In this document: positions 1 through 6,771 of the stretch, one piece after another
How positions within the stretch are numbered: the stretch's first letter is position 1
Layout: each line of letters starts with the position of its first letter
NCBI GenBank assembly: GCA_015486375.1
Contig: WFRR01000127.1
Location: forward strand, 1 to 33,948
Reading direction: 5' to 3'
DNA: 33,948 nucleotides
From: Thiotrichaceae bacterium
GTDB lineage: Bacteria; Pseudomonadota; Gammaproteobacteria; Thiotrichales; Thiotrichaceae
Notes under the pieces: generated by a model
Told to the model about the DNA's origin: nothing
Seen by the model: only the letters and a program-made list of their open reading frames with translations
Databases searched by the model: none
Position numbers and translations under genes: made by a program

Positions 1-96
1 TGGACTTTTAGATCATATACTGTATGTGAACCTTTTCGATATTTTCTCATTCACTTGACACCTAAAACCACAGTGTACTAAAAGTCTTGCACTAAA
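1..96. promoter_or_regulatory. Upstream region with possible promoter for the coiled-coil gene
   Basis: This is non-coding sequence at the window edge. A perfect TTGACA lies at 55-60, followed 18 bases later by TAAAAG (79-84), which matches 4 of 6 positions of the -10 consensus. A short palindrome (TGCACT-AA-AGTGCA, 88-101) spans the GTG start of the following gene. If this promoter is real, the transcript would begin only a few bases before the GTG, leaving little or no leader. Nothing identifies an upstream gene. Confidence 0.3.
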
Positions 97-1059
97 GTGC
101 ATAGTTTTGACTATCGCATCGAGACAATAAAGCAAATTGAGGAGCTGGATAAAACTCAAATACAAGCACAGTATGAACAACAAAATTTACAAATTAACCT
201 TAATAATGTCAACAATGACAATACTAATTTTAAGCAAGATAATGCTAAATTAGAAAAAGAGAATAACGAATACAAAGATACGATTCATTCATTTAATATC
301 AGTGAGCTTAAAGAACGACAAGAGCGACAAGATTTAGAAATCACCTTAAAGCATAAAAACAATACGGTTCAGCAACTTAAACAAGACAAAGTTAGTTTAC
401 AAGAGGAACAGCAAAAACAAAAACTAGCACTAGATGCATTAAGTGAGGTTGAACATAATAATGATGAATTAAAGCAAGAACTACAAAAACAAAGTTCGCA
501 GGCACTTGAACTTAAAGCAGAAAAAATTCACCTAGAAAAACTAACAAACACCCAAAATCAAGAGCTTGAGGTCTTATCTAAAACAACCTCTGAAAGAAAT
601 AGGTTACAAGAAGAGCTACAATACCAAAGTGAGCGATTTGATCAACTTAAACAAGAAAAAACTACACTTGATGGATTTAATCAAACCCAAAAACAGGAAA
701 TTAAAGGTTTAGTTGAAATAAAGCAGCATAGAAATAAGTTGCAAAATGAGATTCAAGCATTACAGGATAAATATAGTGAGCTAAAAATCAATTTAGCGAA
801 TTCGCAACAACAGAATAATTTATTAAATGAATCATATACTGAACTGAATATTAATCATGAAACATTGCAAACTCAATCTTCATCTAATACAGAAAAAGTT
901 GAAAAACTTGGTATTAGCAATGCTAAATTAAAAAGTAATTTCAATCAATTAGTTGATGATAATAATAATTTGATTGATCGTTTACGTGCTGTTTCTAGTG
1001 TGGTGGCTGCAGTGGGTATTCATGAAGATGCTATTTATAAAGCCTATACCAAAAAGTAA
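97..1059 (+). CDS. Long coiled-coil protein with three 45-residue tandem repeats
   Basis: This 320-residue protein is almost entirely coiled coil, rich in Gln, Lys, Glu, Asn and Leu, with no signal peptide or membrane segment. Residues 94-138, 139-183 and 184-228 form three consecutive repeats of exactly 45 residues. Each begins LK(Q/A)(D/E)K and shares an (N)xLQ(E/N)E-like stretch near position 30. A fourth copy starts at 229 and decays. The last 25 residues are different and hydrophobic (SVVAAVG), possibly a capping or binding tail. An in-frame TAA at 79-81 limits the start; GTG 97 is the only early start but has no clear Shine-Dalgarno, so a later start or a 5'-truncated gene cannot be excluded. 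No family is recognised. It precedes a membrane coiled-coil protein and a MamK-like actin, so a structural or filament-linked role is plausible but inferred from position only. Confidence 0.75.
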   Translation: MHSFDYRIETIKQIEELDKTQIQAQYEQQNLQINLNNVNNDNTNFKQDNAKLEKENNEYKDTIHSFNISELKERQERQDLEITLKHKNNTVQQLKQDKVSLQEEQQKQKLALDALSEVEHNNDELKQELQKQSSQALELKAEKIHLEKLTNTQNQELEVLSKTTSERNRLQEELQYQSERFDQLKQEKTTLDGFNQTQKQEIKGLVEIKQHRNKLQNEIQALQDKYSELKINLANSQQQNNLLNESYTELNINHETLQTQSSSNTEKVEKLGISNAKLKSNFNQLVDDNNNLIDRLRAVSSVVAAVGIHEDAIYKAYTKK

Positions 1060-1076
1060 GGTAATAGAACTAGATG

Positions 1077-1098
1077 CTGAAATACTAAGGTATTTCAG
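1077..1098. repeat. Perfect 9-bp inverted repeat after the coiled-coil gene
   Basis: The arms CTGAAATAC (1077-1085) and GTATTTCAG (1090-1098) pair perfectly around a 4-base loop, 17 bases after the stop codon. No T-run follows on the + strand (the next bases are GTCTTGACAG), so it is not a classical intrinsic terminator. It could be a 3'-end-stabilising hairpin or a protein-binding site. A TTGACA hexamer follows at 1102-1107. Confidence 0.5.
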
Positions 1099-1157
1099 GT
1101 CTTGACAGCTTAAAATAGTTGCATACTTATCTGAAATACTTAATAATTAGAGTAATT

Positions 1158-1185
1158 TAGTATAGAAATAGAATATTCTATACTA
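1158..1185. promoter_or_regulatory. Nested palindromes upstream of the MamK-like operon, candidate operator/promoter
   Basis: The outer inverted repeat TAGTATAG (1158-1165) / CTATACTA (1178-1185) encloses a perfect 12-bp palindrome, TAGAATATTCTA (1169-1180). TATACT at 1179-1184 could be a -10 element, with a weak -35 (TTTAGT, 1156-1161) at 17-bp spacing. The palindrome would then cover the promoter core, as an operator for a dimeric repressor does. It ends 48 bases before the ATG at 1234. The symmetry is seen directly; promoter and operator function are inferred. Confidence 0.4.
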
Positions 1186-1233
1186 TACAATGGTCAATAT
1201 ATTAACTCAGCTAACATGAAAGGAATATAGATA

Positions 1234-1575
1234 ATGCCAAATACTGTTTTGATACTCCCTACAACAAAATCGTTGGGTTTATATTTAGTCTCTGGAACAA
1301 CATTACTTATTGGTGGCGTATTGGTATGGAGTATTTGGCAACAACGTCAAAAGTCTAAAAAAATTCAATCAATGCAGAATAAATTATCAGAACAGCTTGA
1401 TAATTTAGAAGCACAAAGAAATAAGACTACGCCATTACCCACAGAACAAAACAATTTAAAAGAAGCTAAAGCTTCTTCTATTCTTCAAACATCATACCAA
1501 TTAGCTAAAAACTCCAAAAATGATCTATTTGAACAACTAATCAGCGATAATATTGCACTAAGAGCAGCGAATTAA
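1234..1575 (+). CDS. Small single-pass membrane protein with cytoplasmic coiled coil
   Basis: This is a 113-residue protein. One hydrophobic segment spans about residues 14-35, followed by a basic cluster (R38, K40, K42, K43) that predicts a cytoplasmic C-terminus. A short coiled coil follows (about 42-62), then a polar linker. AAAGGA, about 9 bases before the ATG, is a plausible ribosome site. The stop codon is one base from the start of the MamK-like gene, so the two are almost certainly co-translated. It may anchor or adapt the actin-like filament at the membrane, a role filled by other small proteins such as MamJ in magnetosome systems, but no similarity to MamJ is visible. No family is recognised. 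Confidence 0.8.
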   Translation: MPNTVLILPTTKSLGLYLVSGTTLLIGGVLVWSIWQQRQKSKKIQSMQNKLSEQLDNLEAQRNKTTPLPTEQNNLKEAKASSILQTSYQLAKNSKNDLFEQLISDNIALRAAN

Positions 1576-1576
1576 A

Positions 1577-2584
1577 ATGTCTATTTATTATATCGGTATT
1601 GATTTAGGAACAAGTCAATCATCTATTACCACTTCGACAGGAAAACGTATTAGTTTAAAAACATGTATCGGTTACCCAAAAGACATTATTTCTCAGAAAC
1701 GCTTAGGTAAGGATTACTTATTAGGTGATGAGGCTTTAATAAATCGTCTTGCGGTTAACTTAATTTGGCCACTGGCGGAAGGTGTTATTATTCAAGATGA
1801 AGATCAAGCTTTGCAAGCAACTCAGATAATTTTACAAGAACTAATTAAGTCTAGTTTACCTGAAATGCAAGAAGGTGATCTCTTATACGCCGCAATTGGT
1901 GTTCCTGCACAAGCGAGTATTGTTAATAAAAAGGCTATTATCGAAATTACTAAAGATTTTATTGATAAAATTTTAATTGTAAGTGAACCCTTTGCTGTTG
2001 CTTATTCTTGTGGACGTTTTGATGAATGTTTAATTGTAGATATTGGTGCAGGAACAACTGACTTATGTAGAATGCATGGTTCATTACCTGAAAAAGAAGA
2101 CCAATTAACATTAAAAGTAGCTGGAAATTTTCTTGATAAGGAAATCAGTAAAAATATTTTAGCAGAATACCCTAATGTACAATTAACACCAAAAATTATT
2201 AAAGAAATAAAAGAAAAATTTGGTTTTGTCACTGATAATATTGATCCTATTAAAGTAGTGTTAAATACTCAAGGACTCCCTGATATTTATGATATTACCG
2301 CACTACTTAAAAAGGCTTGCTTAAATTTAACTAACCCTGTAAGTCAAGCAGTTCAACAATTAGTAGGTTCTTTTGATCCTGACTTTCAAGAAAAATTACG
2401 TAATAATATTATTATTGCAGGTGGTGGTTCACGTTTAAAGGGTATTGATCTTGCAATAGAGAAGAATCTTGAAATATATGGCGGTGGTAAAGTAGAATGT
2501 GTACAAGATGCTGAATATTGTGGTAGTGTAGGTGCGTTAAAAATGTGTATGGAAATGCCTGATGAATATTGGGAATGTATTTAA
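1577..2584 (+). CDS. mamK-like: MamK-like bacterial actin (filament-forming ATPase)
   Basis: This is a 335-residue actin/Hsp70-fold ATPase. The phosphate-1 loop is at residues 7-13 (GIDLGTS), the phosphate-2 region at 153-162 (VDIGAGTTD) and the adenosine loop at 281-285 (AGGGS). Beyond these shared folds it matches magnetosome MamK at distinctive places as I recall that sequence: GYPKD (32-36), SEPF (136-139), EDQ-TL followed by AGN (174-184), and an ending like PxxYW. MamK Glu143 and Asp161, needed for ATP-dependent filament dynamics, align with E137 and D155 at the same spacing. Length is near the family norm (about 347-360), and MreB, FtsA, ParM and DnaK fit less well. MamK forms cytoplasmic filaments that position magnetosomes. 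No other mam gene is visible here, so the cargo is unknown. It is one base downstream of a membrane coiled-coil gene, in very AT-rich DNA. Confidence 0.85.
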   Translation: MSIYYIGIDLGTSQSSITTSTGKRISLKTCIGYPKDIISQKRLGKDYLLGDEALINRLAVNLIWPLAEGVIIQDEDQALQATQIILQELIKSSLPEMQEGDLLYAAIGVPAQASIVNKKAIIEITKDFIDKILIVSEPFAVAYSCGRFDECLIVDIGAGTTDLCRMHGSLPEKEDQLTLKVAGNFLDKEISKNILAEYPNVQLTPKIIKEIKEKFGFVTDNIDPIKVVLNTQGLPDIYDITALLKKACLNLTNPVSQAVQQLVGSFDPDFQEKLRNNIIIAGGGSRLKGIDLAIEKNLEIYGGGKVECVQDAEYCGSVGALKMCMEMPDEYWECI

Positions 2585-2615
2585 TTCTTGATAAGATATA
2601 GAGTTAAAAGATTAA

Positions 2616-3311
2616 TTGAATTTTATAATACAAAAAAATCTATCTAAGATTTCTCTACCATTAGAAAGTGATAGTATTCATATTTATATACTATCTGTTA
2701 ATGATATTAATATAGAAGATATTAATATTTTAAATGAAACTGAAAAAGAAAGTGCTGCTAGTTTTAAATTTCTTATTGATCAGCAACGTTATCAAGCTAC
2801 CCATATATCTTTACGCCACTTATTAAGTTACTATGGACAGCTTTCACCTGAACAGTGGACATTTTCTAAAAATGCTTATGGTAAACCTGCAGTTAGTAAT
2901 TTAAAATATCAATGGTTACAATTTAATTTATCATATTCAGAAAATTTTATTGCATATGCGATTACTAATAATCAGTCAGTAGGAATTGATATTGAAAAGT
3001 ATAGATATATAGAAGATTTACAATCTCTATGTCATTTTTCTTTATCGCCTATGGAAGCAGAAAGTATATTATCAATACATGATAAAAATGAACGACAAAA
3101 TAAATTCTTTACCTATTGGACATTAAAAGAATCATATATTAAAGCACGAGGTATGGGGTTATCAATTCCATTAAAAGAATTTAATTTTACAAAGATAAAA
3201 GAAAAATGGCATTTAAATTGTAATGCTGTGTTACATGATAATGGTTCAAATTGGAAGTTTATAACATTCCAGTTTAAGCAATATTGCTTATCTATTGGCG
3301 TACGAAAATAA
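2616..3311 (+). CDS. Sfp-type 4'-phosphopantetheinyl transferase
   Basis: This 231-residue enzyme transfers phosphopantetheine from coenzyme A to the conserved serine of carrier proteins. Metal-binding D125 and E127 lie in GIDIEKY, and the signature W168-x2-K171-E172-x3-K176-A is intact (WTLKESYIKA). Length matches the Sfp/Gsp two-half fold. The likely start is TTG at 2616, since no in-frame ATG occurs until about residue 146 and AAAAG lies a few bases upstream. It begins 31 bases after the MamK-like gene, in the same direction. It is the only such enzyme in the window and could activate the four carrier domains of the assembly line and the stand-alone ACP, though it is not inside that cluster's transcripts. 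Confidence 0.9.
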   Translation: MNFIIQKNLSKISLPLESDSIHIYILSVNDINIEDINILNETEKESAASFKFLIDQQRYQATHISLRHLLSYYGQLSPEQWTFSKNAYGKPAVSNLKYQWLQFNLSYSENFIAYAITNNQSVGIDIEKYRYIEDLQSLCHFSLSPMEAESILSIHDKNERQNKFFTYWTLKESYIKARGMGLSIPLKEFNFTKIKEKWHLNCNAVLHDNGSNWKFITFQFKQYCLSIGVRK

Positions 3312-3385
3312 ATACAACCCATATTATTAATTATCAAATTTTATTACTAGTGTAATCACTTAAATCATTATTTAGGAGAAAGTTA

Positions 3386-5410
3386 ATGTTATTTCTTATA
3401 GGTTTGCTAACTGGAGGAACACTACTTACAGGAGCTAAATTACGAAAAAATAACAATAAATTAGCAAATAATAAAGAACATACTGTTGATTTAAAAGATA
3501 AGGTGCTAATAAAAAAAGAACCGAAGGATATAGTAGAAAAAGATCATAACTTACTTATTTCTACTACATCACTAGGCTTTATTATTTCTGGACAAATATT
3601 ATTTTCTCCTTTAACTTTTATTGGCGTTACAGGACTTATTTATCTTGTCTGGCCAACTTGGAAACAAGCCTATTATGATATAACTCAGAAAAAACGTTTT
3701 ACACGTATGGTACTAGAAGCCATTATATTACCTGGATCAATTTTACTTGGTCAATATTTTATTGTTGCACTTTCCTATTCTTTTTTATACTTTTCGTTAA
3801 ATAAATCAGCGAAAGCAAAAGATAATGTAAGTAAAAATTTAAATAAAATATTCACTCATCCTTCTAACCGTCTAGTTTATGTTATACGTGATAATGTCGA
3901 GGTCGAGTTATTACTAAGTGATGTACAAAAAGATGATATTTTAGTTATTGGGGCAGGTGAGACCATTCCTATTGATGGTACTATTATTAGAGGTCATTCG
4001 ACCATCGATCAACAACATTTAACAGGTGAATTTAAATCTATTGAGAAACAAGTTAATGATTATGTGTTTGCTTCAAGTTTACTTTTAAGTGGACAAATTC
4101 ATGTCTGTGTTGATAAAACAGGGAAAGAAATACTTTCTAATCAAGGTACTCAGATACTTAATGAAATGACTCAGTTCACGGATCATTTAGAATTACGAGG
4201 TACAGATTTAGGAAATAAATTATCACTTCCTTTATTTTTATTGGGAAGTGCAACGAGTGCCATGAAGGGTGTAAAAGCAGGAATGGCCATTGTTTGGATG
4301 CCATTAGATGACGCACTTTATTCAATGGGACCATTAAGTGTATTAAATTACCTTAATATAGCTATGAAACACAATATCCTTATTAAGGATGGCCGAACTT
4401 TAGAAATCTTACGAAAAGTTGACACATTTATTTTTGATAAAACAGGAACGCTAACTAAAGAAATTCCTCTTGTTGCAAAGATACATAATTTTCGTTCTAG
4501 CTCTCAAAAAGATATTTTATATTATGCTGCTGCTGCTGAACAAAAACAAGAACATCCCATTGCACTTGCTATTTTAAAAGCCGCCTCTATTCACAACATT
4601 AAATTACCTTCCATAACAGATAATGCTTATATAACAGGCTATGGAATAACTGTAATGTTAGAGAACGAGGAAATTCAGGTTGGAAGCTATCGTTTTATGG
4701 AAAAATTATCAATTAAATTTCCAGATAATTTAAATACTATTAAGCTAAAAGCCGATGATTCAGGTTATTCCTTAATCTATATAGCAGTTAATAACAATAT
4801 TATCGGTATAATAGAGCTGCATACACAGTTACGTGCTGATACAGTTTCTACTATTGACACATTGCAGCGTTTAGGTCATCGAGTTTGTATTATCTCTGGT
4901 GATCATGAAAGTCCTACCCAACATTTAGCCAAACAGTTAGGCATTAAGCATTATTTTTCTGAGATATTACCACAAGATAAATCAACTATTATTAAAAATA
5001 TGCAAAAAGAAGGGCGAGTTGTTTGTTATATAGGTGATGGTATTAATGATACCATTGCATTAAAACAAGCTGAAGTTTCTATTTCGTTACAGGGTGCGTC
5101 TTCACTTGCAATAGATACTGCTCATATTATACTAATGGATGGTGAAATTAAACAATTAATTAAACTTATTACATTAGCGAAAGAATTGGAAAAAACACAT
5201 AGGAAAATCATCTTATCCAGTGCAATACCAAGTATTATTATTGTTGGTGGGGTGCTTTTTGTTCACTTAAGATTAACAGCTAGTATTATCACCTATATAA
5301 GTAGTATGGCCATGAGCCTTAACTATGCTATGTTTCCTTTACTAAAGGATAATTACTCCACTCAGAAAGAGAAAAATTCGCACAGTTTAGATGAAGAAAT
5401 TAAAAAGTAA
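3386..5410 (+). CDS. P1B-like P-type ATPase with degenerate ion motif (MPL)
   Basis: This is a 674-residue membrane ATPase. Catalytic motifs are intact: actuator T213-G214-E215, phosphorylated D351 in DKTGT, the heavy-metal-class HP pair H390-P391, and G550-D551-G552-x2-D555. Hydrophobic segments occur before the actuator (about 52-85 and 108-140), before the phosphorylation domain and at the C-terminus. The N-terminus is basic with no Cys-x-x-Cys metal-binding domain. The transmembrane motif that binds metal in P1B pumps (CPC, SPC or TPC) reads M305-P306-L307, without cysteine, although the following segment and ILIKDG are conserved. The substrate may therefore not be Cu, Zn or Cd; a hydrophobic or non-thiophilic cargo, or a regulatory role, is possible. 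A good AGGAGA site precedes the ATG. It lies 74 bases after the transferase gene and is probably in the same operon. Confidence 0.85.
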   Translation: MLFLIGLLTGGTLLTGAKLRKNNNKLANNKEHTVDLKDKVLIKKEPKDIVEKDHNLLISTTSLGFIISGQILFSPLTFIGVTGLIYLVWPTWKQAYYDITQKKRFTRMVLEAIILPGSILLGQYFIVALSYSFLYFSLNKSAKAKDNVSKNLNKIFTHPSNRLVYVIRDNVEVELLLSDVQKDDILVIGAGETIPIDGTIIRGHSTIDQQHLTGEFKSIEKQVNDYVFASSLLLSGQIHVCVDKTGKEILSNQGTQILNEMTQFTDHLELRGTDLGNKLSLPLFLLGSATSAMKGVKAGMAIVWMPLDDALYSMGPLSVLNYLNIAMKHNILIKDGRTLEILRKVDTFIFDKTGTLTKEIPLVAKIHNFRSSSQKDILYYAAAAEQKQEHPIALAILKAASIHNIKLPSITDNAYITGYGITVMLENEEIQVGSYRFMEKLSIKFPDNLNTIKLKADDSGYSLIYIAVNNNIIGIIELHTQLRADTVSTIDTLQRLGHRVCIISGDHESPTQHLAKQLGIKHYFSEILPQDKSTIIKNMQKEGRVVCYIGDGINDTIALKQAEVSISLQGASSLAIDTAHIILMDGEIKQLIKLITLAKELEKTHRKIILSSAIPSIIIVGGVLFVHLRLTASIITYISSMAMSLNYAMFPLLKDNYSTQKEKNSHSLDEEIKK

Positions 5411-5487
5411 CTTTTTTGGTAACTGTAACAATCTCTATTATTTAAGATGGATCAATCAATTATTGATTAATTAAAAATAATTTTTAT

Positions 5488-6771
5488 TCAGTCTGATAGG
5501 TCTTTAGATTTTGTTAATATCTCAAATAATGCCTGTTTAATAATATTACACCCTTTAGATAATAATTTCTTTTCGATAGTTAATGCAGGTAATAACTTAA
5601 GCACTTGACCATTTCTTCCTGTAGACTCAATTACTAATCCATTATTAAAGCATGCTTTAATAATGTTGTTAACAAGCTCTGGTTGATTAAGCTTAGATAA
5701 ATCAATACCCCATATTAGACCAATGCCACGAATTTGAATCTTGGGATGTAAAGCCTGAATTTCTGTTTCTAAAAAATACTGAAGATAATGTTCTTTCAAT
5801 ATAATATCTTTAGTAAAATTACTATCAGACCAATAATAATCTAAAGTAACTGCTCCTGTTACAAAAGCTAATTGATTACCGCGAAATGTACCATTATGTT
5901 CTCCAGCCTGCCAAATATCTAGGTGAGGTTTATATAAAGCTAATGCAAATGGTAGGCCATATCCACTAATAGACTTTGATAATACAACAATATCGGGCAC
6001 AATTTCTGCACGCTCAAAAGAGAAAAATGTACCTGTACGCCCACAGCCGACTTGTATATCATCACAAATTAGTAAAATATCGTGAATTTCAGATAATAAC
6101 TTAAGCTGTTTTAACCATTTATTTGACGTAATATTAACTCCACCCTCTGCCTGAGTAGTTTCAAAAATAATTGCAGCAGGCTTTTCAATACCAGAATTAG
6201 GATCTTCAAGGACAGCATTAATGTAATTAATTGAATCAAAATTAGTCATAGAATGAGCAGGATAGGGCATAAAGTTAACATTATTGAGTATCGTACCAGA
6301 AGCGGCACGATGATATTTATTACCCGTAAGAGCTAAGCTTCCAAGTGTCATTCCATGAAATCCACCCATAAAAGAAAAAATTCCAGTCCGTCCTGTTACC
6401 TTTCGCGCAAGCTTTATAGCAGCTTCTACTGCATTTGTTCCTGTCGGACCACAAAATTGTACTTTATAATCTAATTTTCGGGGTTGTAAGATATTTTCTT
6501 TAAAGCTTGATAAAAAGTTACGTTTAGCAGTAGTATAAAAATCAAGACCATGAGTAATATAATTATTACTTAAATAACTAATTAATGCTTGCTTCATTTG
6601 TTTATTATTATGACCATAATTTAATGCACCTGCGCCAGCAAAGAAATCAATATATTTCTGGCCTGATTCAGTATATAAAATAGAACCTTGAGCTTTATTA
6701 AATACAATAGGGAATGATCGGCAATAAGCACGAACATTAGATTCAATCTTAGTAATATCTTCTTCATTCAT
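5488..6771 (-). CDS. Diaminobutyrate--2-oxoglutarate aminotransferase (EctB/Dat family)
   Basis: This is a 427-residue class III PLP aminotransferase that would convert aspartate semialdehyde and glutamate to L-2,4-diaminobutyrate. K266 (LSKSISGYG) is the PLP lysine and D237 (CDDIQ) pairs with the pyridine nitrogen. The N-terminal RxYCRSFP and IDFFAGAGALNYGHNN stretches are typical of EctB and Dat. No ectA or ectC is present, so ectoine synthesis is not indicated. Its start overlaps the end of the decarboxylase gene by 8 bases, and that pair makes 1,3-diaminopropane in siderophore clusters (rhizobactin RhbA/RhbB) and in norspermidine pathways. Here it probably supplies diaminobutyrate or diaminopropane as a building block or polyamine precursor. 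Confidence 0.88.
   Translation of the reverse strand: MNEEDITKIESNVRAYCRSFPIVFNKAQGSILYTESGQKYIDFFAGAGALNYGHNNKQMKQALISYLSNNYITHGLDFYTTAKRNFLSSFKENILQPRKLDYKVQFCGPTGTNAVEAAIKLARKVTGRTGIFSFMGGFHGMTLGSLALTGNKYHRAASGTILNNVNFMPYPAHSMTNFDSINYINAVLEDPNSGIEKPAAIIFETTQAEGGVNITSNKWLKQLKLLSEIHDILLICDDIQVGCGRTGTFFSFERAEIVPDIVVLSKSISGYGLPFALALYKPHLDIWQAGEHNGTFRGNQLAFVTGAVTLDYYWSDSNFTKDIILKEHYLQYFLETEIQALHPKIQIRGIGLIWGIDLSKLNQPELVNNIIKACFNNGLVIESTGRNGQVLKLLPALTIEKKLLSKGCNIIKQALFEILTKSKDLSD

Noticed and set aside
94-1059. CRISPR-like or DNA tandem repeat in the coiled-coil gene
   Set aside because: The 45-residue periodicity is at the protein level; the DNA copies are too divergent for a nucleotide repeat or array.
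1577-2584. Assignment as ParM, MreB, FtsA or DnaK
   Set aside because: Length, the GYPKD and SEPF regions and the PxxYW end match MamK; the SHS2 insertion of FtsA and the substrate domain of DnaK are absent.
5411-5487. Terminator between the converging ATPase and aminotransferase genes
   Set aside because: Only short A/T-only palindromes (about TAAAAATAATTTTTA) were found; they occur easily by chance in DNA this AT-rich.
5488-6771. Ectoine biosynthesis (EctB)
   Set aside because: No ectA or ectC lies nearby, and the gene overlaps a diaminobutyrate decarboxylase instead.
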